This document shows, piece by piece, positions 8,441 through 16,082 of a DNA stretch of 64,000 nucleotides. This stretch comes from Mycobacterium numidiamassiliense. Lineage in GTDB: Bacteria > Actinomycetota > Actinomycetes > Mycobacteriales > Mycobacteriaceae. The notes below the pieces were generated by a model. It searched no databases and had not been told where the DNA came from. It saw nothing but the letters and a program-made list of their open reading frames with translations. Positions within the stretch are counted from its first letter, which is position 1. The number at the start of each line of letters is the position of its first letter. Position numbers and translations under genes: made by a program. The stretch is taken from assembly GCF_900157365.1 (NCBI RefSeq), contig NZ_FUEZ01000004.1:2529066-2593065 (forward strand), given 5' to 3'.

Positions 8441-9810
8441 TCACTGCGCAGCACGTCGTCAACATCGTCTTGCAGGAGGCGGCCAAACTCGGCCGCGCCG
8501 ACGAGACCATGGTGCTGGTCACCGACAAGGTCGAGGCCACCTTGCGGTGGGCCGGCAATTCAATGACCACCAATGGGGTTTCGGTCAGCCGCAGCACGAC
8601 CGTGATTTCGGTTGTGCGCAAGGGTGATAGGGCCTCCATCGGCACGGTGGTCTCGGCCGAAGTCGATCCGCGGGTGCTGCCCGGCCTGGTGGCAGCCTCC
8701 CAGGAGGCGGCCCGCACCGCCCCGGAGGCCGGTGATGCGGCACCGCTGCTCGCGGGTAGCGGAGTGCCCGCGGACTGGGAAGCCCCGGTCCCCGGCACCG
8801 GGCCCGAGGTGTTCGCCGACGTCGCCGCGTCGCTGAGCCGTGGATTTGGCGGCACCGATCGGCTGTATGGCTTTGCGCACCATAGCCTTTCGACGACATT
8901 CCTGGCTTCGTCGACGGGGTTGCGCCGCCGCTACACCCAGCCCACCGGGGCGGTGGAGATCAACGGCAAGCGGGGGGACGCGAGTGCCTGGGCGGGTATC
9001 GGCACGCCCAATTTCGTCGATGTGCCAACCGATTTGATGCTTGAGGATCTCTCGATGCGATTGGATTGGGCCAAGCGCAAAGTGGAGCTACCCGCAGGGC
9101 GTTACGAGACCATCATGCCCCCGTCGACGGTGTCGGACATGATGATTTATCTGGGCTGGTCGATGGCCGGCCGCGGCGCGCAGGAGGGCCGCACCGCGTT
9201 CTCTGCGCCCGGTGGTGGGACCCGGGTGGGGGAGCGGCTCACCGACCTGCCGTTGACGCTGTATTCCGATCCGATGGCGCCGGGCCTGGCGTGCATGCCG
9301 TTCGTCGCGGTGAGCAGTTCCTCGGAGACCGCGTCGGTGTTCGACAACGGGATGGAGATCGGCCAGATCGACTGGATCCGCGACGGCGTCGTCAACGCGC
9401 TGGCCTACCCGCGGGCCACCGCCGCGAAGTTCGACGCGAACGTCGCCGTCGCCGCCGACAACCTGGCCATGACCGGCGGGACGGCCGAGCTCGCCGACAT
9501 GATCGCGGGCACCGAGCGGGGTCTGCTGCTGACCACGTTGTGGTACATCCGCGAGGTCGACCCCACCACGCTGCTGCTCACCGGGCTGACCCGGGACGGC
9601 GTCTACCTCATCGAAGACGGTGAGGTCACCGCGGCGGTCAACAACTTCCGCTTCAACGAAAGCCCGCTGGACCTGCTGAGGCGCGCCACCGAGGCCGGCG
9701 TCAGCGAGAAGACCCTGCCGCGGGAATGGGGAGACTGGGCCACCCGCGCGGCGATGCCGTCGCTGCGGATACCGGATTTCCATATGTCCTCGGTGAGCCA
9801 GGCGCAATAG
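8437..9810 (+). CDS. pmbA: TldE/PmbA family protease subunit (Rv2314c-like)
   Basis: A 457-residue non-catalytic partner of TldD. It belongs to the same fold family but has no HExxxH motif, as expected for TldE/PmbA. The ATG at 8437 overlaps the tldD stop by four bases, so subunit production is coupled. An upstream in-frame GTG at 8377 lies within tldD and is not used in this model. The length equals that of the M. tuberculosis orthologue. A seven-base gap separates it from the next gene, which suggests the three are co-transcribed. Confidence 0.92.
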   Translation: MITAQHVVNIVLQEAAKLGRADETMVLVTDKVEATLRWAGNSMTTNGVSVSRSTTVISVVRKGDRASIGTVVSAEVDPRVLPGLVAASQEAARTAPEAGDAAPLLAGSGVPADWEAPVPGTGPEVFADVAASLSRGFGGTDRLYGFAHHSLSTTFLASSTGLRRRYTQPTGAVEINGKRGDASAWAGIGTPNFVDVPTDLMLEDLSMRLDWAKRKVELPAGRYETIMPPSTVSDMMIYLGWSMAGRGAQEGRTAFSAPGGGTRVGERLTDLPLTLYSDPMAPGLACMPFVAVSSSSETASVFDNGMEIGQIDWIRDGVVNALAYPRATAAKFDANVAVAADNLAMTGGTAELADMIAGTERGLLLTTLWYIREVDPTTLLLTGLTRDGVYLIEDGEVTAAVNNFRFNESPLDLLRRATEAGVSEKTLPREWGDWATRAAMPSLRIPDFHMSSVSQAQ

Positions 9811-9817
9811 TCGTAAC

Positions 9818-10693
9818 GTGTCAGGAATGGCGGCTCCTGTTTCGGTCAAAGATGATCAGCTGACCCGGTTGGTGGCGCTTTCTCCCGGGTCGCCCGGCTC
9901 AGGCCGGGTCGCCGGGCTGGTCCGGCGGGTGTGTGCGCAGACATTGTCGCTGCCGCCGCTACCCGCCGAGGTGGCCGTGGACGAACCCCAGTCCGAGGCC
10001 GAGTCCGTCATCGCCGAGTTCGCCGAGCAGTTCAGCGCCGACGTCTCGACCATCACTGCCGAGCAGCGGTCCCGGTTGTTTAAAGTTTTGGGAGACGGCA
10101 TCTTTGGTGTGGTCGTGCAGATGTACATCGCCGACTTCATCCCGCGGGTGCGCGCCGGCCTCGAAGCGCTCGATGTCGGTGCGCAATACCTGTCGTGGAC
10201 ACACGCGCCGGTCGAGTGGGATCACACTACCGACCCGTCCGATGTGGTGTTCAACGAGTTTCTGCCCGCCGTCGGCTCGATGCGCGCCCTCGACCCGGTG
10301 ACGTCGGAGTTGGTGCGGCTGCGCGGCGCCGCTCAGCACAACTGCCGGCTGTGCAAATCGGTGCGCGAGAGCAGGGCGTTGGATGCCGGCGGGTCGGAGA
10401 CGCTGTACGCGGACATCGAGGATTTCGAGCAATCTAAGCTGCTCGACGAGCGCGCAAAAGCAGCGCTCCGCTACGCCGATGCGTTAATTTGGACACCGTC
10501 GCACCTCGTCGCCGATGAAGTCGTCGAGGTGCGCGCCCGGTTTTCCGAGGTAGAAGCCGTCGAGCTCACCTTCGACATCATGCGCAATGCCAGCAATAAG
10601 GTCGCGGTATCCCTGGGTGGCGACGCCCCGCGGGTTTCAGAAGGGACCGAGACTTATCTGCTCGACTCCGACGGTCAGACCGTCTTCAGCTGA
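9818..10693 (+). CDS. AhpD/carboxymuconolactone decarboxylase-like protein (Rv2313c-like)
   Basis: A 291-residue protein with an AhpD-type all-helical core. The redox motif CRLCKSVRESRALD (C-x-x-C followed by R and A-L-D) matches the alkylhydroperoxidase active-site helix, except that AhpD has ExxxC-x-x-C-x-x-x-H and here no histidine follows at the usual position. A second partly decayed repeat is suggested by the KAALRYADALIWTPSHL segment. The start is GTG at 9818, or ATG at 9827. It follows pmbA by seven bases, in the same order as Rv2314c-Rv2313c. A peroxide- or thiol-linked role is inferred from the family only. Confidence 0.75.
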   Translation: MSGMAAPVSVKDDQLTRLVALSPGSPGSGRVAGLVRRVCAQTLSLPPLPAEVAVDEPQSEAESVIAEFAEQFSADVSTITAEQRSRLFKVLGDGIFGVVVQMYIADFIPRVRAGLEALDVGAQYLSWTHAPVEWDHTTDPSDVVFNEFLPAVGSMRALDPVTSELVRLRGAAQHNCRLCKSVRESRALDAGGSETLYADIEDFEQSKLLDERAKAALRYADALIWTPSHLVADEVVEVRARFSEVEAVELTFDIMRNASNKVAVSLGGDAPRVSEGTETYLLDSDGQTVFS

Positions 10694-10714
10694 AAACATC
10701 GGCGTCGCGGACGG

Positions 10715-11050
10715 TCAGTGCTGCGGCACCTCGATGTCGGAGACCAGGACGCGTACGCCGCCAGTGGCGATTCGCCCCAAGGCTTCGAAGAACGCGCCCG
10801 CTTCCGGTGTCGTCACCGCCGCACTGACGTCGTCGTAACTCGGGTAGTACAGGTCGATCATGCGGTAAGCGGGAGTCGGGCTGCCGTCTTCTTTCGGCCA
10901 GACCTTCGACGCCTCGAGACGGAGATACCCCGGTATCCGCCGAGCGAGCTCCAATTGCTCTGATTCGTAGGCACTTTCGAAGGCGTCCGGGTCGGTGGGG
11001 TTGTCGTAGATGACCGTAAGTTTGGTTTCGGACAATGGATTTCCTCGCAT
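10715..11050 (-). CDS. EthD-domain protein
   Basis: A small protein of up to 111 residues with the ferredoxin-like alpha/beta pattern of EthD proteins. It begins KLTVIYDNPTDPDAFESAYE, contains YRMIDLYYPSYDD, and ends VRVLVSDIEVPQH. EthD-like dimers are small oxygenases or accessory proteins in degradative pathways. ATG at 11050 has no good ribosome site. An internal TTG at 11035 sits eight bases behind GAGGA and is a better start, giving 106 residues. The gene is convergent with the AhpD-like gene and divergent from the reductase gene at 11075. Confidence 0.75.
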   Translation of the reverse strand: MRGNPLSETKLTVIYDNPTDPDAFESAYESEQLELARRIPGYLRLEASKVWPKEDGSPTPAYRMIDLYYPSYDDVSAAVTTPEAGAFFEALGRIATGGVRVLVSDIEVPQH

Positions 11051-11074
11051 CGTTGTTAGTCGCGGCGTATCGCT

Positions 11075-11626
11075 GTGACGACCCTACCGTCGCGAAATGA
11101 CTACGCTGTGGTCGTGTCGCTACGACGGTTCAGCCCCTATCGCGGTCGGCGTCTCCGGTGGGACGAGGCGCTCCTGGAGCGCGCGGCCATGACCCGCGCC
11201 GGCTCCTATCTCGGACAGAAGCTGGCGCCACACGTCGACAAGTTCTTGATACCTCGGACGAACGGCCACCTGAGCACCATGGGAAGGGACAAGGTCGGAC
11301 TCGTCACGACTACCGGGGCCAAGTCGGGCCGGCCCCGCCCACAGCCGCTGGCGCTGATCGACGATGGTGACGGGCTGCTCGCCATCGGGTCGAATTATGG
11401 CCGCGAGACGCATCCGGGTTGGAGCGCCAACCTGCTCGCACACCCCGACTGCACCGTCGAGCTCAACGGTCCGCCGGCGCCCTACCGGGCCGAACTGCTG
11501 GCGGGCGACGAGCGCGCCGCAGCCTGGGCTACCGCCAACGACGTCTATGCCGGATACGAGAACTACCGCGTGAACTGCGCGCCCCGGCAGATCAGGATTT
11601 TTCGACTTCGCCCGTCGGCAGGTTGA
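11075..11626 (+). CDS. Deazaflavin (F420)-dependent nitroreductase-family protein
   Basis: A protein of up to 183 residues of the DDN/FDOR-B family, which uses cofactor F420 in actinobacteria to reduce quinones or nitro compounds. Family hallmarks are TTTGAKSGRPRPQPLALIDD, then AIGSNYGRETHPGWSANLLA and the closing IRIFRLRP. The first about 40 residues before MTRAGSYLGQK are not conserved in my memory of the family, so the true start may be the ATG at 11189. It is convergent with desA1 with a 17-base gap. The physiological substrate is unknown. Confidence 0.8.
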   Translation: MTTLPSRNDYAVVVSLRRFSPYRGRRLRWDEALLERAAMTRAGSYLGQKLAPHVDKFLIPRTNGHLSTMGRDKVGLVTTTGAKSGRPRPQPLALIDDGDGLLAIGSNYGRETHPGWSANLLAHPDCTVELNGPPAPYRAELLAGDERAAAWATANDVYAGYENYRVNCAPRQIRIFRLRPSAG

Positions 11627-11643
11627 GTGACGGAGCGCGGCGC

Positions 11644-12660
11644 TTAGCGTCCGCTGAGCGTCAGCGTCCCTTCTGTGGTGAGTACCTTGCTGGCAGTGAT
11701 CTTCTCAATCCTTCGCGCTTCACGCTCGCGGTAGCGCTGCTTGGAGACTTCGAACTTATCGCCGGCTTCCTCGAGTTCCTTGATCAGCACGCCGAGATCG
11801 TCGCGCATCCACGCGGCCTCGCCGGTGAAATCGTCACGCTCGAAGATCCGCCACTTCTTCAACACCGGCATGACGACTTCGTTGAGGTGGATCGTCGGGT
11901 CGTAGACACCGCCTACGGCGATGATTACAGCCTTGCGCCGAAACTCCGGCACCGTGAAGCCGGGCATTTTGAAGTTGCGCAATATTCGATGAATTGCCTT
12001 CATCGCCTGGTTGGGCGCGATGTCCAAACCGGCGGCGGTGACGTCGCGATAAAAGATCATGTGCAGGTTCTCGTCCGCCGACACCCGGGCGAGCAGCTGA
12101 TCGGCGATCGCATCGTTACAGGCTTTACCGGTGTTGCGGTGCGATACGCGGGTGGCCAATTCTTGAAATGAAACGTACGCGACGGAATCGAACATGCTTT
12201 CAGCAAACAGATCGCCCTGTTGATTCTGACCAGGGCTGAAGCCCCTGGTCATTTGCTCGAGGCGCAGCTTCTCCAACTCGACGGGGTCGACCGCGCGGGT
12301 GACCACCAGGTAGTCGCGCAGCGCGGTGCTGTGCCTGTTCTCCTCAGCGGTCCAGCGATTCACCCATTGCCCCCAAGCGCCGTCCATGCTGAAGTTCATC
12401 GCGATTTCGCGGTGATACGACGGCAAGTTGTCCTCGGTCAGCAAGTTTTGCACCATCGCTACCCGTGCCACGTCGGAGAGCTGGTTTTGCCCTGGCTCCC
12501 AGTCCTGCCCGTCCAGGGCATAGAAATTCTTGCCGTCCGACCACGGAATGTAGTCGTGCGGATTCCATTCGTTGAACATCGAGAGGTGACGGTTGAGCAG
12601 TCGCTCAGCCACAGGCTCAAGCTCTTGGAGTAGCTGGAGGTTAGTCAGGCTCTTCGACAT
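11644..12660 (-). CDS. desA1: Acyl-ACP desaturase DesA1
   Basis: A 338-residue soluble di-iron desaturase that introduces a double bond into long acyl-ACP chains used for mycolic acids. The two iron-binding helices show EENRH at residues 106-110 and DENLH at 196-200, the paired ExxH motifs of the stearoyl-ACP desaturase family. ATG at 12660 is preceded by TAGGAGAGG and gives the same length as M. tuberculosis DesA1; an in-frame ATG at 12696 lies in the promoter region. The upstream 255 bases hold a palindrome and a relic attachment site. In H37Rv desA1 is elsewhere in the genome, so the neighbourhood differs. Confidence 0.93.
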   Translation of the reverse strand: MSKSLTNLQLLQELEPVAERLLNRHLSMFNEWNPHDYIPWSDGKNFYALDGQDWEPGQNQLSDVARVAMVQNLLTEDNLPSYHREIAMNFSMDGAWGQWVNRWTAEENRHSTALRDYLVVTRAVDPVELEKLRLEQMTRGFSPGQNQQGDLFAESMFDSVAYVSFQELATRVSHRNTGKACNDAIADQLLARVSADENLHMIFYRDVTAAGLDIAPNQAMKAIHRILRNFKMPGFTVPEFRRKAVIIAVGGVYDPTIHLNEVVMPVLKKWRIFERDDFTGEAAWMRDDLGVLIKELEEAGDKFEVSKQRYREREARRIEKITASKVLTTEGTLTLSGR

Positions 12661-12672
12661 AGCCTCTCCTAA

Positions 12673-12694
12673 GTTATCTGTTTCGGACAGTAAC
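12673..12694. promoter_or_regulatory. Palindrome upstream of desA1 (candidate operator)
   Basis: The sequence has arms GTTA-t-CTGT and ACAG-TAAC around a TTCGG centre, 12 bases before the desA1 start codon. That is the position of a repressor site overlapping the leader. In mycobacteria a TetR-type regulator (MadR) controls desA1 and desA2; linking this palindrome to that regulator is inference. Confidence 0.45.
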
Positions 12695-12786
12695 ATGCAC
12701 TATATCTGTGTCGGCTGGTTACATTCAAGTAGGACACGCCGTGACGCGGGTCATTCCGTGGCGTGATCGCCGGGCAGATCGACGGC

Positions 12787-12913
12787 AACCATGAACGCCT
12801 CACCGGCAATGTAATCGCTTGGCGGACAGGCGAATACGGGATTCGTTGCCATGCAATGCACTTGACGGGGCGCCTAATCCGTTGGTCGCGGGTTCGAGCC
12901 CCGCCGGCCGCAC
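12787..12913 (+). repeat. Relic right attachment site (decayed copy of attR)
   Basis: These about 127 bases align without large gaps to 61767-61892. The left part, including GTAATCGCTTGGCGGACAGG, is shared element-end sequence. The right part (12875-12913) is a copy of the 3' half of the tRNA gene at 15965, with two mismatches in the acceptor region. Only an integrated element carries that left arm next to the tRNA tail, so this is the leftover right end of a related element. It lies three bases beyond the TetR stop codon. Confidence 0.85.
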
Positions 12914-12915
12914 GT

Positions 12916-13524
12916 CTAAATCGTGGTCGTTGCTCCGAGTGCAGTGGCGGTGAGGGTGGCGACGAGTCTGTCTTCGTCAGTGTCAATGTCACCGTGTAGC
13001 CAGCCGATGATGAGCTCGGTTGTTCCTGCGACTAGCGCCCTTGTCGCCAGTACCCGGTCGATCGATGGCTTTGGGCGTCCAGTGAACGGAACGCCGTGGG
13101 CGGCCATGTGCTCGCTGAACTCGCGCACCGCACGTTGTTGGCGTTCGCGAAGCCGCGGGAAGCCCGGCGATTCCATGTACAGCCGCGCGTCGGCCGGGTT
13201 GGACGCCAGCATGTGCACGACGGCGCGCAACGCCCCGTTGATTCTGTCCTTCAGCGGGGCCGTCGCGAGCACCTCCTCCATCGCGGCCCACAGCCGAGTA
13301 AAGAGGTCCTCCGCGCAGGCGTCGAGCAGGTCATCTTTGGTGGCGAATTCGCTGTAGAAATATTTCTTGCTCAGGTTCGCCCGCTGGCACACGACGTCGA
13401 CAGTGAGGGGAGCAACGCCACTCTCGGCGATGAGAGCGCGCGCGGCAACCAGCAGTCGGTCGCGTCGGCTTTGCGAACGCTCTTCCGCGCTGAGCCCGCC
13501 GTAGCTGCGCCCCACGACACTCAT
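12916..13524 (-). CDS. TetR-family regulator
   Basis: A 202-residue regulator with an N-terminal helix-turn-helix. Residues 15-65 show RRDRLLVAARALIAESGVAP followed by ANLSKKYFYSEFATKDDLL, the TetR DNA-binding signature. The C-terminal ligand domain is helical, as in other TetR proteins. The ATG at 13524 starts MSVVGRSYGG; longer in-frame extensions run into the divergent P450 gene. It is divergent from the P450, with an inverted repeat in the shared 112-base gap, so it probably represses the P450 and itself. Its ligand is unknown. Confidence 0.88.
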   Translation of the reverse strand: MSVVGRSYGGLSAEERSQSRRDRLLVAARALIAESGVAPLTVDVVCQRANLSKKYFYSEFATKDDLLDACAEDLFTRLWAAMEEVLATAPLKDRINGALRAVVHMLASNPADARLYMESPGFPRLRERQQRAVREFSEHMAAHGVPFTGRPKPSIDRVLATRALVAGTTELIIGWLHGDIDTDEDRLVATLTATALGATTTI

Positions 13525-13557
13525 GACGACATCTTGACCCACTGGTTGACCCAAGGA

Positions 13558-13587
13558 ATAATCTGGCACGACTCCGTTCCAGATTAT
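13558..13587. promoter_or_regulatory. Inverted repeat between tetR and P450 (candidate operator)
   Basis: Perfect 9-base arms ATAATCTGG and CCAGATTAT are separated by 12 bases. The site lies between the divergent tetR (start 13524) and P450 (start 13637) genes, where a TetR dimer would control both promoters. It is AT-rich compared with its surroundings. Confidence 0.6.
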
Positions 13588-13636
13588 GCACGGAGATGCC
13601 GACCCCCTCAATCGCACCGGCACACGAGGAGCACCA

Positions 13637-14887
13637 ATGACCGCCCGGATCATCGACGATGCCGCGCAAGTTCTCGCCAAACCGCAGGCCTACACGGACG
13701 AAAAGCGGCTGCACGAGGCGCTGGCGCACCTGCGCGCCCACGCCCCCGTGTCGTGGGTCGACGTCGAAGGCTATAAGCCGTTTTGGGCGGTCACCAAGCA
13801 TGCCGATGTGATGGACATCGAGCGGCAGAACGACTTGTTCACCAACGATCCCCGCCCGCTGTTGATGGTCTCCGATGGCGAAGACGTGCTGCGCGCGCAG
13901 ATGGAGGCCGGTATCGGCCTGCGCACGCTGATCCACATGGACGACCCGCACCACCGCGACATGCGCAAGGTGGGCGCCGACTGGTTCCGGCCGAAAGCGA
14001 TGCGGGACTTGAAGATTCGCGTCGACGAGCTGGCCAGGATCTACGTCGACAAGATGGTCGAGAAGGGACCCGAGTGCGACTTCGTCCAGGAGGTCGCGGT
14101 CAACTACCCGCTCTACGTGATCCTGTCGCTGCTGGGGCTGCCGGAGTCGGACTTTCCGCGGATGCTCAAGCTCACCCAGGAAATGTTCGGCGGCGACGAC
14201 ACCGAGTTCCAGCGGGGTGGCGACGTCGAGGACATGCTCGCCGTGTTGCTGGACTTCTTCAATTACTTCGCGGCGCTGACCGCGTCGCGCCGCGAGCACC
14301 CGACCGAGGACCTGGCGTCGGCGATCGCCAACGCCAAGATCGATGGCGAACCGCTGTCGGACATGGACACCGCCTCGTATTACGTGATCGTGGCCAGCGC
14401 GGGCCACGACACCACCAGCGCGGGGATCGCGGGCGGCATGCTGGCATTGGTGGAGAACCCCGGCGAGCTGGCCCGGCTGCAAAAGGACCTTGGCCTGATG
14501 GGCACCGCCGTCGAGGAGATGATCCGCTGCGTGGTGCCGGTCAAGGAATTCATGCGCACCGCGCAGGCGGACACGGAGGTGCGCGGGGTGCCGATCGCCA
14601 AGGGCGAATCCGTGCTCCTGTCCTACGTGTCGGCCAACCGCGACGAGGAGGTGTTCTCCGACCCGCTCCGCTTTGACGTCGGCCGGGATCCCAACAAGCA
14701 CCTGTCGTTCGGTTACGGCGTGCACTTCTGTCTGGGCGCCGCGCTGGCCCGGATGGAGATGAACAGCTTCTTCTCCGAACTCGTGCCGAGGATCAAGTCG
14801 ATCGAGTTGGCCGGCGAGCCCGAGCTGATGGCCACGACGTTCGTAGGTGGCCTCAAGCACTTGCCGATCCGCTACTCGCTGAAGTGA
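13637..14887 (+). CDS. Cytochrome P450
   Basis: A 416-residue soluble class-I bacterial P450. The I-helix oxygen-binding motif is AGHDTTSAG near residue 255, the K-helix ExxR is EEMIR, and the heme loop FGYGVHFCLGAALAR places the axial cysteine near residue 365. ATG at 13637 follows ACGAGGAGC; an in-frame ATG at 13586 lies in the operator region. The length is normal. It is divergent from the TetR gene, so it is likely induced by a ligand or substrate. No ferredoxin gene is adjacent, so electron partners must come from elsewhere. The substrate class cannot be told from the sequence. Confidence 0.93.
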   Translation: MTARIIDDAAQVLAKPQAYTDEKRLHEALAHLRAHAPVSWVDVEGYKPFWAVTKHADVMDIERQNDLFTNDPRPLLMVSDGEDVLRAQMEAGIGLRTLIHMDDPHHRDMRKVGADWFRPKAMRDLKIRVDELARIYVDKMVEKGPECDFVQEVAVNYPLYVILSLLGLPESDFPRMLKLTQEMFGGDDTEFQRGGDVEDMLAVLLDFFNYFAALTASRREHPTEDLASAIANAKIDGEPLSDMDTASYYVIVASAGHDTTSAGIAGGMLALVENPGELARLQKDLGLMGTAVEEMIRCVVPVKEFMRTAQADTEVRGVPIAKGESVLLSYVSANRDEEVFSDPLRFDVGRDPNKHLSFGYGVHFCLGAALARMEMNSFFSELVPRIKSIELAGEPELMATTFVGGLKHLPIRYSLK

Positions 14888-14924
14888 TTTAAGGCTGGCG
14901 GACCGAAGGCGGAGGGGCTGTGCG

Positions 14925-15218
14925 CTAGGAGCACCCGCTCACATGGATTCGCCGACCGGCTCCGACGCAAACGCTTACCGGCGGTGGTGGCGGAAAGTCT
15001 TGTGGCAGCGGCGCATAGGCGCCAGGCGGCGGGACGTACGAGTTGACCGTATCGGCGATGTTGGTGCAGCCGCTCACTGAAACACGGTTGCCGACGCTTG
15101 CGCAGACGTCCGCGTTGGCCACACCGGGGGGCTGCACGATCGCAGTTATCTCGGGAATCGCCGTGAGGGCCAACACCGCTATTCCCCCTGCAGCCCAGGA
15201 CCGCGCCCACGGACTCAT
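14925..15218 (-). CDS. Small secreted Cys-containing protein
   Basis: A 97-residue exported protein. A signal peptide spans about residues 1-35, ending near VANAD. The mature part has a proline-rich centre (PPPGAYAPLPQDFPPPPP) flanked by two similar Cys pairs, VCASVGNRVSVSGC and VCVGAGRRIHVSGC, so it looks like an internal duplication that could form two disulfides. ATG at 15218 is preceded by GGAAGGAG. I do not recognise a function. The hemophore-like gene is upstream on the same strand. Confidence 0.7.
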   Translation of the reverse strand: MSPWARSWAAGGIAVLALTAIPEITAIVQPPGVANADVCASVGNRVSVSGCTNIADTVNSYVPPPGAYAPLPQDFPPPPPVSVCVGAGRRIHVSGCS

Positions 15219-15340
15219 CGGGTTCTCCTTCCCGTCCCGGCTGGGACGTGTTTGTGACGATCGGGCGAACTGAGGGACGCAGTGTTTCCTCTGCGTGCAT
15301 GCGAGCTTTCGGGGCACGGGTGCTGCGGCGCACCGATCAC

Positions 15341-15736
15341 TTACGGAGTCGCGCCGGCTTCCCCGAGTAATGGTGTCCAGTGGCAACGCTGCCTGACGTC
15401 AACCAGCGGCTGACGGATGTTCTCCAGATCGGCTTGCTCCTGTGGGTTGGCGTTGAAATAGTTCTGCACGTCGTGTCCGAGCTGGTCTTTGGGCTCGTCC
15501 TGAAGGCCGGTGTAGAAACCGTTGAGGTCCGGGTGGGCAAAGAGGTAGGTCGAGAGCGCCGCCCCAACACCAGTCGCGACACTGGCTACGTCCGCAGCTG
15601 TGCAGTTGGGTGGCCGAGGCGTCGGATCAGCCGCGGCGGTCCCTAGAGGAGCGCATAACAGCATGCCGATTGCCGCGCTAGCGCCTGTTGCGCCGACGAG
15701 CGCTCGGCGCGGGATTCGACCTGAAACGAACATCAA
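15341..15736 (-). CDS. Hemophore-like exported protein (MHB family)
   Basis: A 131-residue protein with a signal peptide (residues 1-37, ending GTAAADP). It resembles the mycobacterial hemophore family typified by Rv0203: TAADVASVATGVGAALSTYL, then FAHPDLNGFYTGL, then a conserved late cysteine in VRQRCHWTPL. Such proteins are small, helical and secreted, and bind heme or belong to a heme-uptake-related family. The start is ATG at 15736, or ATG at 15733. It lies just upstream of the small Cys-rich gene on the same strand. Heme binding is a family-level inference; no His/Tyr ligand was verified. Confidence 0.7.
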   Translation of the reverse strand: MMFVSGRIPRRALVGATGASAAIGMLLCAPLGTAAADPTPRPPNCTAADVASVATGVGAALSTYLFAHPDLNGFYTGLQDEPKDQLGHDVQNYFNANPQEQADLENIRQPLVDVRQRCHWTPLLGEAGATP

Positions 15737-15964
15737 CTGGCTCCTTCATCCGGTAATCGAGACTGCCGCAACCGATGGCGGTCGGCGCCCGGCTGAAGCG
15801 AAGCAGAGCCGGCCTGCCAACCCTGTACCTTGACGAAGCAGCGTCACTCGGGCCAAAAGTCACTAATACCACGGCCAACGGTCACCACACGATGGCGATA
15901 TTGCTCATCCGGTGCGACAGACGGTCTCACGAGCGGTTGGTACCGTTCCTACCGGAATGCATAC

Positions 15965-16038
15965 GGGGCGGTAGCTCAGTTGGTTAGAGCCGCGGACTCA
16001 TAATCCGTTGGTCGCGGGTTCGAGCCCCGCCCGCCCCA
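15965..16038 (+). tRNA. tRNA with anticodon CAT (Met type)
   Basis: The 74-base gene folds as a standard cloverleaf. Acceptor arms are GGGGCGG and CCGCCCC, with discriminator A at 16038 and no encoded CCA. The D arm is GCTCAGTTGGTTAGAGC, the anticodon loop is CTCATAA, and the T arm is GCGGG-TTCGAGC-CCCGC. A CAT anticodon fits elongator methionine, or isoleucine if modified to lysidine, but not an obvious initiator. Its 3' half is the integration target of the element that follows. Confidence 0.93.
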
Positions 16039-16039
16039 C
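16001..16039 (+). repeat. attL core: 3' half of the tRNA gene
   Basis: This stretch, from within the anticodon loop to one base past the discriminator, is identical over 39 bases to 61853-61891. Because the 3' half is supplied by the element, the tRNA remains intact after integration. The integrase gene begins its 3' end only 44 bases beyond. Confidence 0.92.
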
Positions 16040-16082
16040 GTCAGAGCTGGTATCTAGCCGATCTATGCACACGATTCGACCT

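Noticed and set aside
12862..12913. A second tRNA gene before tetR
   Set aside because: Only the 3' half matches a tRNA; the 5' acceptor and D arm are missing and the acceptor 3' strand is mutated. It is an attachment-site relic.
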